Origin: Ensifer adhaerens
Lineage (GTDB): Bacteria; Pseudomonadota; Alphaproteobacteria; Rhizobiales; Rhizobiaceae
Direction of reading: 5' to 3'
NCBI GenBank assembly: GCA_900215285.1
Contig: OCMG01000004.1
Coordinates: 434,001 to 498,000 of the forward strand
DNA: 64,000 nucleotides
The translations under genes were made by a program, and so were the position numbers. Every line of letters starts with the position of its first letter. Position 1 is the first letter of the stretch. The notes under the pieces were generated by a model. That model ran no database searches, was not told where the DNA came from, and was given only the letters and a program-made list of their open reading frames with translations. Positions 27,170 to 36,199 of the stretch are shown here, in pieces.

Positions 27170-27988
27170 ATGACAAAACTGATTGTGTTTACCGACCTTC
27201 ACATGGTGCCGGAGGGCAATACCATTATCGGCCTCGACCCGTTCAAGCGGTTGGAGACCGGCATTGAACACGTCAACGCCTATCATCCGGATGCCGATGG
27301 CGTGATCGTCACCGGCGATCTCGTCCATCACGGCGACGTCGTTTCCTATCAACGCCTGAAGACGCTGCTTGACCGACTGACCCCGCCGCTCTACCTCGCC
27401 GTCGGCAACCACGACAGCCGCGAGAACTTCCTGTCGGTGTTCACCGACACGGTGACGGACGAAAACGGCTTCGTGCAGCGCGCGCTGGACTTTGCCGATT
27501 GCCGCGCACTGATCCTCGATTCCCTCTTCGCGCCGCCCTATGAATATCCGATCACGCATGCAGGCTTTCTCTGCAACAAGCGCATGCGCTGGCTGGAGAC
27601 CGAGCTGAAGTCGGCCGCAGAGGCCGGCAAGCCGGTTCTGCTTTTCCTGCATCACCCGCCGCACAAGACCGGCTTTACCGGCATGGACCTGATCAAGCTG
27701 ATCAACGAGGGCGACTTTTACGATCTCGTCGAAAGCTACGGCAATGTCCGTCACATCTTTGCCGGCCATGTTCACCGCACGATCAACGGATCCCATCGCG
27801 GCATCCCCTATTCGATCTTCAAGAGCCCCGTGCATCAGCAGCCCATGCCCTTCGACATGCCGGATGCCTCGCTCTCCGTCGACGAGCCGGGGGCTTACGG
27901 GATCGTCGTGACGACGGAACATGGGCTGCAGGTGCATAACGAGGATTACGAGATCGCCAAACGGGACCCCGCGCCGGCGAAATACTAA
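27170..27988 (+). CDS. Class III cyclic-nucleotide phosphodiesterase-like metallophosphoesterase
   Basis: Calcineurin-type phosphoesterase of the CpdA/Rv0805/SpdA group, which hydrolyses cyclic nucleotides or related phosphodiesters using a two-metal centre. All metal ligands are visible in the 272-residue product: D9-x-H11, GD at 49-50, GNHD at 79-82, His-161/162 in FLHHPPH and GHVH at 199-202. I start at MTKLIVFTDLH because the family begins here; the frame extends upstream without homology. No signal peptide, so cytoplasmic. Substrate cannot be told from sequence: 2',3'-cNMP, cAMP and glycerophosphodiesters are all candidates. Confidence 0.85.
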   Translation: MTKLIVFTDLHMVPEGNTIIGLDPFKRLETGIEHVNAYHPDADGVIVTGDLVHHGDVVSYQRLKTLLDRLTPPLYLAVGNHDSRENFLSVFTDTVTDENGFVQRALDFADCRALILDSLFAPPYEYPITHAGFLCNKRMRWLETELKSAAEAGKPVLLFLHHPPHKTGFTGMDLIKLINEGDFYDLVESYGNVRHIFAGHVHRTINGSHRGIPYSIFKSPVHQQPMPFDMPDASLSVDEPGAYGIVVTTEHGLQVHNEDYEIAKRDPAPAKY

Positions 27989-28069
27989 GTATTGCTGCAC
28001 TGCAGCACTTGGCAGCCGCAGGTCGTGCGCTTACATCTCTCGTGCCGACTCCTCGGCATGGAGGCGAAA

Positions 28070-28780
28070 ATGGTCATGGACGCTGCGCGCCTGGCGCTTG
28101 CAAATCTCTTCGCGCAGGAGACGCGCGGCGTTTTCTGGAAGGTGCTGGGTCTTACACTGCTGGCGCTTCTTGTGCTGTGGATCGCCATCCGCAACGTTTT
28201 CATCTGGCTGGCCCTGCCGTGGATCGACCAGTTGCTGCCCGGCATCCCGGACTGGGCCGGGTGGCTCGGCTTCGTGTTCGGCATCCTCGCCAGCATCGGG
28301 CTGGCGCTGGGGCTCGCTCTCCTGATTTCACCGGTCACGGCCGTCATCGCCGGATTCTTCCTCGATGACGTTGCCGAAGTGGTCGAAAAGCGCGACTATC
28401 CCAACGATGCGCCCGGCGTTGCCATGCCGCTTGGGGAATCACTGGTTTCGGCGGTGCGCTTCCTCGGCATCGTCATCGTCGGCAACATCATCGCGCTGTT
28501 TCTGCTGCTGATCCCCGGCGTGAACCTGATCGCCTTCTTCCTGGTCAACGGCTATCTGCTGGGGCGGGAATTCTTCGAGTTCGCCGCCATGCGCTTCCGC
28601 TCGCCGCAGGCGGCGCGCGATTTCCGCTCCAAACACTGGCAGACCGTGCTCATGGGCGGCTTCGCCATCGCGCTCTTCCTCGCCATCCCGATCCTCAACC
28701 TGCTGACGCCGCTCTTTGCAGCCGGGCTGATGGTGCATCTGCACAAGATGCTATCGGCACGCGATCCGGCCTTCAGGTGA
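28070..28780 (+). CDS. EI24-domain (CysZ-like) membrane protein
   Basis: Integral membrane protein of 236 residues of the EI24/CysZ superfamily. Hydrophobic segments are visible near residues 20-40, 62-88, 136-165 and 200-225. Enterobacterial CysZ imports sulfate, but alphaproteobacterial EI24 proteins are uncharacterised and the neighbourhood shows no cysteine genes, so I do not assign transport of sulfate. Start chosen at MVMDAARLALANLF because GGAGG lies 5 nt upstream. It ends 8 bases inside the end of nth (convergent overlap). Confidence 0.75.
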   Translation: MVMDAARLALANLFAQETRGVFWKVLGLTLLALLVLWIAIRNVFIWLALPWIDQLLPGIPDWAGWLGFVFGILASIGLALGLALLISPVTAVIAGFFLDDVAEVVEKRDYPNDAPGVAMPLGESLVSAVRFLGIVIVGNIIALFLLLIPGVNLIAFFLVNGYLLGREFFEFAAMRFRSPQAARDFRSKHWQTVLMGGFAIALFLAIPILNLLTPLFAAGLMVHLHKMLSARDPAFR

Positions 28781-29534
28781 CAGGCCTGTCCGAGAATTGC
28801 GGCGGAAGCTCTTTCAGCTCTGCCGGAACCGCGTTGGTTTTTTCCGCCGACTTGCAGATATCGGCAATCACGCAGGCCTGACATTCGGGCTTGCGCGCCT
28901 TGCAGGTATAGCGCCCGTGCAGGATCAGCCAGTGATGGGCGTGGAAGAGATACTCGTCCGGAATGACCTTGAGCAGGTTTTCCTCGACCTCGTCCGGTGT
29001 TTTGCCGGGGGCGAGACCCAGGCGGTTGGCAATGCGGAAGACATGGGTATCGACGGCCATGGTCGGGATGCCGAAGGCCATGGACATGACGACATTGGCC
29101 GTCTTGCGCCCGACGCCCGGCAGGGTGATCAGTTCTTCCCGCGTCTTCGGCACTTCGCCGCCGAAATCATCGATCAGCTTCTGCGACAGCGCAATGACGT
29201 TCTTCGCCTTGTTGCGATAGAGCCCGATCGTCTTGATGTAATCGCGGACCTTTTCCTCGCCGAGATCGCGCATCTTCTGCGGCGTATCGGCGACCTTGAA
29301 GAGCGCGCGCGTCGCCTTGTTGACGCCCGCGTCGGTTGCCTGCGCGGAGAGCGCGACGGCGACGACCAGCGTGAACGGGTTCACATGTTCCAGCTCGCCC
29401 TTCGGCTCCGGCCGCTGGACCGAGAAGCGGCGGAAGATTTCGCGCAGCTCATCCTGTGTGTAGGCCGTCTTCACGCGCCTGGCGCGACCCTTTGTCCGGC
29501 TTGACGTTTGCGAATTCTTCTTTCCGTTTTTCAT
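28773..29534 (-). CDS. nth: Endonuclease III (DNA glycosylase/AP lyase)
   Basis: Nth removes oxidised pyrimidines and cuts at the abasic site in base-excision repair. The 253-residue product has the helix-hairpin-helix LPGVGRKTANVV with the catalytic Lys, the catalytic Asp in MAVDTHVFRI and the C-terminal [4Fe-4S] pattern C-x6-C-x2-C-x5-C (CKARKPECQACVIADIC). The N-terminal 35 residues are basic and extra. I start at MKNGKKNSQ with GGGGA just upstream. Divergent from the DUF2244 gene, 22 bp apart; the 3' end overlaps the EI24 gene. Confidence 0.95.
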   Translation of the reverse strand: MKNGKKNSQTSSRTKGRARRVKTAYTQDELREIFRRFSVQRPEPKGELEHVNPFTLVVAVALSAQATDAGVNKATRALFKVADTPQKMRDLGEEKVRDYIKTIGLYRNKAKNVIALSQKLIDDFGGEVPKTREELITLPGVGRKTANVVMSMAFGIPTMAVDTHVFRIANRLGLAPGKTPDEVEENLLKVIPDEYLFHAHHWLILHGRYTCKARKPECQACVIADICKSAEKTNAVPAELKELPPQFSDRPVT

Positions 29535-29542
29535 GCTTCCCC

Positions 29543-29548
29543 TATAAT
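29543..29548 (+). promoter_or_regulatory. Perfect -10 hexamer next to DUF2244 start
   Basis: TATAAT ends 8 bases before the DUF2244 ATG. Transcription from it would begin roughly at the start codon, giving a near-leaderless message, or translation may start at the next in-frame ATG (29578). No good -35 hexamer is seen at 16-18 bp. Confidence 0.4.
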
Positions 29549-29556
29549 CACGCGCC

Positions 29557-30069
29557 ATGAGCGATGGCAACGGCACGATGAGCCTGAAAGAGGGCTTGAG
29601 CGAGCGCCCGGTTTATGAAACCGAGCTGGTTCCGCATCGCTCATTGGGACGAAAAGGCTTCCGTATTCTCTTCGCCATCACCGGGCTCTTAAGCCTCGTG
29701 CATGTGGTCTTCTTCATGACGGTCGGCGCCTGGCCGATCATGCTCTTCTTCGGCCTCGATTTCGTGCTGCTCTACGGCGCCTTCTGGCTGAACTATCGCG
29801 CCGCGCGGGCGCGTGAACAGATCCGCCTCTCCCGCCTCGACCTCACCATCCGCCGGATCGAACCCAACGGCCATGTCCGCGAGGCGCGCTACAACCCGTT
29901 CTGGGCGAAACTGAAGATCGCCCGCCATCCCGAGATCGGTATTACTTCGATGCGGGTTGCAGGACAGGGGCGCGAGACGCCGTTCGGCGATTTCCTCTAT
30001 CCGGAGGCGCGCGAGCAGTTGGCCAGCGACCTGACGCAGGCGCTGGCCACGGTGAAGCAGCGGATTTGA
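29557..30069 (+). CDS. DUF2244 membrane protein
   Basis: A 170-residue product of the DUF2244 family, common in alphaproteobacteria, function unknown. Two hydrophobic helices at about residues 38-57 and 60-78 form a hairpin; the rest is a soluble domain ending in a helix. Divergent from nth with a 22-bp gap, so their promoters overlap the coding starts. No Shine-Dalgarno sequence precedes the first ATG; MSLKEGLSERPVYE seven codons on is an alternative start. Confidence 0.8.
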   Translation: MSDGNGTMSLKEGLSERPVYETELVPHRSLGRKGFRILFAITGLLSLVHVVFFMTVGAWPIMLFFGLDFVLLYGAFWLNYRAARAREQIRLSRLDLTIRRIEPNGHVREARYNPFWAKLKIARHPEIGITSMRVAGQGRETPFGDFLYPEAREQLASDLTQALATVKQRI

Positions 30070-30156
30070 CCTTCTGGCCATGACCGGCCACCTCGGGCAA
30101 GAAACGGGTGGAGAGCCTTGCCGAACGGCGATATCGATACGGCAAGGAGAACCGCC

Positions 30157-31038
30157 ATGACACTCGCCCAATTCGACACCGCCCTTGCCCGCGACATCAC
30201 GCCGGGGGATTCCGATTACGACACGGTCTGTCGCGTGATCGAACTGCTGACGGCAGATTATCAGGCGCAGCCCTCGCTGGAAACCATTGCCGGCGAACTC
30301 GGCCAGTCGCCGACGCAATTGCAGAAGACATTCACCCGCTGGGCGGGCTTGTCACCAAAGGCGTTTCTGCAGGCCGTGACGCTCGACCATGCCAAGCGGC
30401 TTCTCGGTCGCGAGGGTCTGCCGCTGCTCGACACATCGCTGGAAGTCGGTCTATCCGGCCCGAGCCGGCTGCATGATCTCTTCGTGACCCATGAGGCGAT
30501 GTCGCCGGGCGAATGGAAGGCGAAGGGCGCGGGGCTTGAAATCCGCTACGGCTTCCACCCCTCCCCCTTTGGCATCGCGCTGGTCATGGTGACGCCGCGC
30601 GGACTGTCGGGCCTTGCCTTTTCCGACGAGGGCGGCGAGCGGGAGGCTTTCGAGGATATGGCCCGACGCTGGCCGAATGCGCACTATGTCGAAGACAGCG
30701 CCACCACTGCGCCCTATGCCGCGCGGATTTTCGACGCCAAGCGTTGGCGGCAGGAAGAGCCGCTGCGGGTCGTCCTCATCGGCACGGACTTCCAGATCCG
30801 CGTCTGGGAACAGCTCCTGAAAATCCCCATGGGCCGCGCCGTGACCTATTCCTCCATCGCCGGCAATATCGGCCAGCCGACCGCCAGCCGCGCGGTGGGC
30901 GCTGCGGTGGGGGCAAACCCAATTTCGTTCGTGGTACCGTGTCATCGGGCGCTCGGGAAATCCGGGGCGCTGACTGGGTATCATTGGGGGTTGACGCGGA
31001 AGCGGGCGATGCTGGGCTGGGAGGCGGGGAAGAGTTGA
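30157..31038 (+). CDS. Ada-type methylated-DNA-protein-cysteine methyltransferase without N-terminal Zn domain
   Basis: Repairs O6-methylguanine by moving the methyl to its own cysteine. The 293 residues contain an AraC-type helix-turn-helix region (about 20-100), an RNase-H-like MGMT N-terminal domain and the catalytic MGMT domain with PCHR (VVPCHRALGKSGALTGYHWG). The N-terminal Ada domain with its Zn-binding cysteines, which senses phosphotriester damage, is missing. Autoactivation as in E. coli Ada is therefore not expected by the same route. Start supported by AGGAGA 7 nt upstream of MTLAQFDTALA. Confidence 0.88.
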   Translation: MTLAQFDTALARDITPGDSDYDTVCRVIELLTADYQAQPSLETIAGELGQSPTQLQKTFTRWAGLSPKAFLQAVTLDHAKRLLGREGLPLLDTSLEVGLSGPSRLHDLFVTHEAMSPGEWKAKGAGLEIRYGFHPSPFGIALVMVTPRGLSGLAFSDEGGEREAFEDMARRWPNAHYVEDSATTAPYAARIFDAKRWRQEEPLRVVLIGTDFQIRVWEQLLKIPMGRAVTYSSIAGNIGQPTASRAVGAAVGANPISFVVPCHRALGKSGALTGYHWGLTRKRAMLGWEAGKS

Positions 31039-31054
31039 GGCTTTCCCTTTTGAC

Positions 31055-31357
31055 TCAAGCAGCCTTTGACAGCGGCTTCACGTTTATCTCGCCTTCATGC
31101 AGCCGAGCTTCAGCAAGATCATGCGTCGCCTGCATCTTCAAAAGCGTCTCCGCCTTCAGGCCGAATGCCTTCTCAAAGCGTATCGCCATGTCAGCCGACA
31201 GCTTAGCGTTGCCATTCAACAACGTGCTCAAGGCCTGCCGCGACACACCGAAATGATCGGCAAGCGCGGTGACGGAAAGACCCGCCGGCTCAACAACCTC
31301 CGCCTTCAGCCATTCGCCGACATTGACTGCAAGCGAGCTGTGCATCTTAAGCGCCAT
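31055..31357 (-). CDS. higA: HigA-type antitoxin
   Basis: Cro/C1-type helix-turn-helix antitoxin of the HigA/VapI family that neutralises the toxin encoded just upstream and represses the operon. 100 residues from MALKMHSSLAV; HTH at about residues 28-50 (LSVTALADHFGVSRQALSTLLNG). GGAGGA lies about 5 nt upstream of the ATG. The start overlaps the toxin gene by 11 bp, the usual toxin-first higBA arrangement. Confidence 0.88.
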   Translation of the reverse strand: MALKMHSSLAVNVGEWLKAEVVEPAGLSVTALADHFGVSRQALSTLLNGNAKLSADMAIRFEKAFGLKAETLLKMQATHDLAEARLHEGEINVKPLSKAA

Positions 31358-31637
31358 GATAGTCCTCCAGATCCATGTCGATGATCGCACTGCGTTCGTT
31401 GAGGCGAAAGGTCAGGCGCCAATTTCGCGTCACGGTCATCGACCACGTTCCAGCCCGATCTCCCGTCAGGGGATGCAAGCCATAGTTGGGTGGGATCGCC
31501 AGTTCTTCCAAATCTTTCGCTGCGTCGATGAAAGCCAACATCCTGCGCAGACGCTCAACATCGCCAATCAAGCCTTTGGACCTTCCGGTCTCAAAGAAAC
31601 GCCGCAGCTCCTTATGGCGTATGCTGTCGATCTCCAT
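31347..31637 (-). CDS. higB: HigB/RelE-type mRNA interferase toxin
   Basis: Ribosome-associated RNase toxin of the RelE superfamily. 96 residues; typical start IRHKELRRFFETG, central LHPLTGDRAGTWSM and C-terminal NWRLTFRLNERSAIIDMDLEDYH, matching the HigB family in length and order. Transcribed before the antitoxin. A 32-bp perfect palindrome 28 bp upstream is the likely operator. Confidence 0.88.
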   Translation of the reverse strand: MEIDSIRHKELRRFFETGRSKGLIGDVERLRRMLAFIDAAKDLEELAIPPNYGLHPLTGDRAGTWSMTVTRNWRLTFRLNERSAIIDMDLEDYHGA

Positions 31638-31664
31638 GAACAGGAAGATCGATCAACGTGGAGA

Positions 31665-31696
31665 AAATGTCAAGCGTCGCGCGACGCTTGACATTT
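31665..31696. promoter_or_regulatory. higO: 32-bp perfect palindrome, likely higBA operator
   Basis: Each 16-base arm reads AAATGTCAAGCGTCGC from its own 5' end; the centre is between 31680 and 31681 and no mismatch occurs over 32 bp. Each arm contains TTGACA on one strand, a perfect -35 hexamer pointing outward; the minus-strand copy faces higB. Binding of the HigA-HigB complex here would block the promoter. The role is inferred from position. Confidence 0.7.
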
Positions 31697-31746
31697 AAAT
31701 ATCACGCGCGGGGACTGCAACGATTCCCCGGCAGCACGATAGGCCC

Positions 31747-32382
31747 TCAATGCGCCCCGGACATATCGCCCAGCACGTCCTTCGAAGCGACCGTAGAGTC
31801 GGCGTTCAGCTTGTAGACCATCGGCACGCCGGTCGCGAGGTTCACACCAAGGATCTTGGTCGAGTCGAGGCGGTCCAGCACCATGAGGAGTGAGCGGAGC
31901 GAGTTGCCGTGGGCGGCGACCAGAACCTTTTCGCCACGCAGCACGCGCGGGAGGATTTCGGTCATGTAATAGGGCCAGACGCGGGCGCCGGTGTCCTTGA
32001 GGCTTTCGCCGCCCGGCGGGGGAACGTCATAGGAGCGGCGCCAGATATGGACCTGCTCTTCGCCCCACTTGGCGCGGGCGTCATCCTTGTTAAGGCCGGA
32101 GAGATCGCCATAGTCACGCTCGTTGAGCGCCTGGTCCTTGATCGTCTCAAGGTTCGGCTGACCGACGCCGTCGAGGATGATCTTGCAGGTCTTCTGCGCG
32201 CGGGTGAGGTCGGAAGTGAAAGCGATGTCGAACTTGATGCCGTAATCGGCGAGCGCCTTGGCGCCGGCGGTGGCTTCCTGGACGCCGAGTTCGGTCAGGT
32301 CCGGGTCGCGCCAGCCGGTGAAGAGGTTCTTCAGGTTCCATTCGCTCTGGCCATGGCGTACCAGTACAAGCGTTCCACTCAT
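31747..32382 (-). CDS. gpmA: 2,3-bisphosphoglycerate-dependent phosphoglycerate mutase
   Basis: Interconverts 3- and 2-phosphoglycerate in glycolysis/gluconeogenesis. 211 residues, the short alphaproteobacterial form. The phosphohistidine motif is [10 protein letters not shown] at residues 6-15, and a second active-site His lies in [11 protein letters not shown]. Start at [11 protein letters not shown] with GAGGA 8 nt upstream. It is last in the mepA-mgsA-glk-dapB-gpmA series on the minus strand. Confidence 0.95.
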   Translation of the reverse strand: MSGTLVLVRHGQSEWNLKNLFTGWRDPDLTELGVQEATAGAKALADYGIKFDIAFTSDLTRAQKTCKIILDGVGQPNLETIKDQALNERDYGDLSGLNKDDARAKWGEEQVHIWRRSYDVPPPGGESLKDTGARVWPYYMTEILPRVLRGEKVLVAAHGNSLRSLLMVLDRLDSTKILGVNLATGVPMVYKLNADSTVASKDVLGDMSGAH

Positions 32383-32433
32383 CGTCGTCTTCCTCACAAA
32401 AGTTCGGCCCGCAAAAGCGAGCCGTTTAAAAAA

Positions 32434-33261
32434 TCAGTCAGCAGACAGCCCGAGCACGTCGAGCGTCGAATAAAGGCCGGGCTTCTTGTCGCGCGCCCAG
32501 AGCGCCGATTTCAGCGCACCGGAGGCAAAGAGCGAGCGGTCGGTGGCGCGATGCGACAGCGTGATCATCTCGTTGTCGCTGGCAAACATCACCGAGTGGT
32601 CGCCGATGACGCCACCGCCGCGCAGTGTGGCAAAGCCGATCGTTCCCTCCTCGCGCGGGCCGGTGATTCCGTCGCGAACCTTGACCGCTTTGTCCTTGAG
32701 GTCGACGCCCCTGCCCTTCGCGGCCTCGCGGCCGAGCAGATAGGCTGTGCCGGAGGGGGCATCGACCTTGTGCTTGTGGTGCATTTCCAGCACCTCGATG
32801 TCCCAACCGGCGGCGTCCAGCGCCTTCGCAGCCTGACGGACGAGAACGCCGAGCAGGTTGACGCCGAGGCTCATATTGCCGGACTTGACGATGCGGGCAT
32901 GGCGGGCAGCAGCGGCGATCTTCTTCTCGTCCTCTTCCGACAGGCCGGTCGTGCCGATGACATGGACGATACGCGCCTGTGCGGTCAGTTCGGCGAAGTC
33001 GCAGGTGGCGGCAGGCGAGGTGAAATCGATGACGCCATCGGCGGCCACGAAGGCCTTCAGTGGATCGTCGGTCACGGGGACGCCAAGATGTCCGAGGCCT
33101 GCAATTTCGCCGATATCCTTGCCGAGCGCGAAGGAGCCGGGGCGCTCGATGGCGCCGGAGAGCGTGACGCCGGGCATGGCGTGAATGGCTTTGACCAGCG
33201 TCTGTCCCATGCGACCCGCCGCACCGACAACCACCAGCCGCATATCCATTCCGTCATCCAT
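32434..33261 (-). CDS. dapB: 4-hydroxy-tetrahydrodipicolinate reductase
   Basis: DapB reduces the dipicolinate precursor in lysine and diaminopimelate synthesis. 275 residues from [16 protein letters not shown](P)-binding GAAGRMG near residue 13, catalytic His/Lys block [15 protein letters not shown] and the C-terminal [13 protein letters not shown] are all present. It is followed 51 bp later by gpmA, a frequent rhizobial pairing. Confidence 0.95.
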   Translation of the reverse strand: MDDGMDMRLVVVGAAGRMGQTLVKAIHAMPGVTLSGAIERPGSFALGKDIGEIAGLGHLGVPVTDDPLKAFVAADGVIDFTSPAATCDFAELTAQARIVHVIGTTGLSEEDEKKIAAAARHARIVKSGNMSLGVNLLGVLVRQAAKALDAAGWDIEVLEMHHKHKVDAPSGTAYLLGREAAKGRGVDLKDKAVKVRDGITGPREEGTIGFATLRGGGVIGDHSVMFASDNEMITLSHRATDRSLFASGALKSALWARDKKPGLYSTLDVLGLSAD

Positions 33262-33336
33262 GGCGCTTCCGTCCCTTGATCGTTTTCCTGTTCTATAGCC
33301 GGACGAATGCGCGTTGGCCACCCGTCCGTTCGTCGC

Positions 33337-34365
33337 TCAGCCGCGCCAGCGGCGGCCGTCGGAGGCAAGGCCGAAACGGGCCGGCGTGCGCGCGTAATCG
33401 GCAAGGCCCGAAAGCGCGGCCTGCGGATGGGTGACGACATAGGTGGGGATCTGCCGCATCACGGCGGTATGCGGCGCCTTGTCCTCGAAGCCGGCGCGGA
33501 AGGCCGGGGCTTTGAGCGCCGGGATGATCTTCTGCGAGATTCCGCCGGCGAGGAACACACCGCCCTTGGCCATGAAGATCAGCGCCACATCGCCCGCGAC
33601 TCGGCCGAGATAGGTCGAGAAGAGCTCCAGCGTCTCGGCGGCTGCACGGTCCGGCGTATCGGAAAGGGCTGCAGTCGAGACATCGGCCGGGGTCTTGAGG
33701 GTCGGCTCAATGCCATCCACCTTGCAGACCGCATGATAGATGTTCACGAGGCCACGGCCGCAGAGCAGTTGCTCGGCCGAGATGCGGCCTTCTATCGTCT
33801 CATAATGCGGGAAGAGCTGGTAATCGCGCTCGCTGCGCGGGCCGACATCGATATGGCCGCCCTCGCCCGGAACCGGGATCCAGGCATGCTGGGCGTAAAC
33901 GAGACCGGCCACGCCAAGGCCCGTGCCCGGACCAAGCACGGCGCGCGAGGCGGACATGAGGCTCGCACCTCCGCCGATCTGTTCGCGGTCGTCATCGCCG
34001 AGCGACGCAATCGCCAGCGCCTGCGCTTCGAAATCGTTGATGACGAGAACGTCGCTGAAGCCGAGATCGGAGATCATTTCGTTCGGCTTGACCACCCAGG
34101 GGCAATTGGTCAGCGGAATTTCATCGCCCTGGATCGGGCCGGCGATGGCCAGTATGGCCGAGCGCGGCTGCACGGACGTCTTGTCGAGAACCGAAGCCTG
34201 GATCGCCTCGTTGATCGTCGCGAAATCCGCGGTATGCACATTCGGGAAGAATGTCGGCTGCGCATAGGCGTCGACCAGAAGCGCGAAGCGGGCGTTGGTG
34301 CCGCCGATATCGCCAATCAGGATCGGAAACGGCAAGGAGGCGTCTTGGTCGTTCAGTCTGGCCAT
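33337..34365 (-). CDS. glk: Glucokinase
   Basis: Phosphorylates glucose to glucose 6-phosphate. The 342-residue product belongs to the bacterial glucokinase family: phosphate-binding [14 protein letters not shown] near residues 16-29, substrate-binding LTNCPWVV and [10 protein letters not shown], and [12 protein letters not shown]. Length is normal. It lies 33 bp downstream of mgsA, the common rhizobial order. Confidence 0.95.
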   Translation of the reverse strand: MARLNDQDASLPFPILIGDIGGTNARFALLVDAYAQPTFFPNVHTADFATINEAIQASVLDKTSVQPRSAILAIAGPIQGDEIPLTNCPWVVKPNEMISDLGFSDVLVINDFEAQALAIASLGDDDREQIGGGASLMSASRAVLGPGTGLGVAGLVYAQHAWIPVPGEGGHIDVGPRSERDYQLFPHYETIEGRISAEQLLCGRGLVNIYHAVCKVDGIEPTLKTPADVSTAALSDTPDRAAAETLELFSTYLGRVAGDVALIFMAKGGVFLAGGISQKIIPALKAPAFRAGFEDKAPHTAVMRQIPTYVVTHPQAALSGLADYARTPARFGLASDGRRWRG

Positions 34366-34398
34366 GTCTTCAAGTCTCGTCTGCGCCCGAGGCGCGGG

Positions 34399-34773
34399 TC
34401 AGATTTTATCGATCAACAGTTCCGCGGTGGCGCGGTTCAGCGCCATGGGAACATCGTAAACGGTCGCAAGACGCGTCAGCGCCTTGACATCTACATCATG
34501 CGGCAGGGGCGTCAAAGGATCGGTGAAGAAAATCAGCACGGAAATCTCGCCCGTGGCGATCAGAGCACCGATCTGCTGGTCGCCGCCGAGCGGGCCGCTC
34601 TTCAGGCGCGTCAGGTTTAGATCCGGGCAGACTTCCAGAACACGCCCGCCGGTCGTTCCGGTCGCCACCAGCCGATGGCTTTTCAGGATGTCCGCGTGGC
34701 GCGCTGCAAAATCCGCCATCTCGGCCTTTTTCTGGTCATGCGCAATCAACGCGATCGCCCGGTCGTCGGCCAT
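34399..34773 (-). CDS. mgsA: Methylglyoxal synthase
   Basis: Converts dihydroxyacetone phosphate to methylglyoxal, a glycolytic overflow route. 124 residues, slightly shorter than E. coli MgsA (152). Active-site Asp-65 lies in [12 protein letters not shown]; phosphate-binding residues are in [11 protein letters not shown] and the Asp/His-containing [14 protein letters not shown]. Located between mepA and glk. Confidence 0.95.
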   Translation of the reverse strand: MADDRAIALIAHDQKKAEMADFAARHADILKSHRLVATGTTGGRVLEVCPDLNLTRLKSGPLGGDQQIGALIATGEISVLIFFTDPLTPLPHDVDVKALTRLATVYDVPMALNRATAELLIDKI

Positions 34774-34862
34774 GGAAACTCCTGAAAGGTCCGAATTTAA
34801 ATCGGTTTAGGCAATACAGGAAGGTACGGCGCTTGAAAAGCCCCGCCGGCCGATCAGCGTCC

Positions 34863-36005
34863 TCAATGAACCGGCCGAACGCGCGGCACAGGCACCTCGT
34901 CCGGCAACGAAATCCATGCGGCTGCGGCAGGGCTTGAAGGCGTAGGATCGGCAACCGTCGCAACAGCTGAGGGATCGGAGGGCATGGCAGCCGTTGCGGC
35001 GGAGGCCGGAGGCGTCAATTTTTCCTGATACGCCGCCAGCATCGTGATCGGTGTGCCCACGCTGGAATCCGCAGACGCCAGCGGTGCATAGGGCATGCCC
35101 ATATTGTCGTCGCCGCGCCTGGAGGACGCAGACAGAACGGCCTGACAGGCCGGCGGCAGATCGCCCACGGTCACGATGCGCGGCTTCGGTGGCGGCTTGG
35201 TGGGCGAGGTCGGCTTTCTGGCGGGGCGGGGCGCAAACCACGCTGCGAGATCCTTGCCGCAGCCATCGCCTGCCTGGATCTCCGGCTGCGCCTTGCAGTT
35301 TGCTGAGCCGGGCGGGCAGTAGAGCCGGACGTGGAAATGGGAATCGTGGCCGCCGATGGGGCGGACCTTGCCCATGAAGGTGCGGTCGCCGGTCCAAGTT
35401 TCGCAAAGCTTCTTCTTGATCGCCGGATTGACGAAAACGCGCTGCACCTGCGGGTAGCTCGCGGCCCGCATGATCAGCCGGGCCTGACCCTCGCTCCAAT
35501 TGCGATTGTCGATGGTGAGATATTCGCCCTTTTTCAGCATGGAGACAGCAGAGAGCTGTTCGCGCTGCTGGCCGGTCAGGCGCTGGCGCGGCATGGGCGA
35601 GAGCCAGATATCGGCATCGAGCCCGATCTGGTGCGAAGCGTGCCCGTTGACCATCGGCCCGCCGCGTGGCTGCGAGATATCGCCAATCAGAAGCCCCGGC
35701 CATCCATCCCTGGCAGCCGCGTCGCGGGAGAATTGCTGGATGAAGGAAATCATCTGCGGCTGGCCCCAGCGGCGGTTGCGCTCCAGCCGCATGACCTGCC
35801 AGTTTGGCCCGTCATAGGGCAATTGTATAGCACCTGCCTGGCAGCCCTTGGCGTAGAAGCCGATCGGCTGGGACCCTTGCGAGGAGCCGAGCGTCATCGC
35901 GCCGAATGTCGCCTTGGCCGGGCGGTTGTCGCTGGCAACGGCCGCATCGGTGGCGGCGGTGGCAAGCGTGGCGGCAAGGAGGGCGACGGTTCGCAATAGC
36001 TTCAT
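34863..36005 (-). CDS. mepA: Penicillin-insensitive murein endopeptidase MepA
   Basis: Periplasmic zinc endopeptidase of family M74 that cuts peptidoglycan cross-links. 380 residues; signal peptide ends near Ala-24. Zn-binding motifs HQIGLDADIW (H-x6-D pattern) and GGHDSHFHVRLYCP are visible. The C-terminal 110 residues are a Pro/Ala-rich tail with no recognisable domain, longer than E. coli MepA (274). Start at the ATG giving MKLLRTVAL, with AGGAT 8 nt upstream. Confidence 0.93.
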   Translation of the reverse strand: MKLLRTVALLAATLATAATDAAVASDNRPAKATFGAMTLGSSQGSQPIGFYAKGCQAGAIQLPYDGPNWQVMRLERNRRWGQPQMISFIQQFSRDAAARDGWPGLLIGDISQPRGGPMVNGHASHQIGLDADIWLSPMPRQRLTGQQREQLSAVSMLKKGEYLTIDNRNWSEGQARLIMRAASYPQVQRVFVNPAIKKKLCETWTGDRTFMGKVRPIGGHDSHFHVRLYCPPGSANCKAQPEIQAGDGCGKDLAAWFAPRPARKPTSPTKPPPKPRIVTVGDLPPACQAVLSASSRRGDDNMGMPYAPLASADSSVGTPITMLAAYQEKLTPPASAATAAMPSDPSAVATVADPTPSSPAAAAWISLPDEVPVPRVRPVH

Positions 36006-36199
36006 GCACAATATCCTGCGGCGATTTCCAGAATAGCTCGAGCGCTACCCTGGACTTGATTTGCGGCAATTCTACCGACACTCCAGCATAAGATGAATCC
36101 CCTTGCGCCAAACCGTCGCGCCGCAAATTCCGGCAGGCCTATATTTTGACCTGATTTGCTCTATGTTTGGCGTCCACGACGATTCAAGGAGACGACTGA

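Noticed and set aside
31909..33279. 456-codon plus-strand frame across gpmA and dapB
   Set aside because: Runs antisense across two well-supported genes and their gap; sequence has no motif.
36047..36053. GCTCGAGC-like dyad between mepA and yejA as regulator site
   Set aside because: Too short (8 bp or less) and GC-rich to stand out from background.
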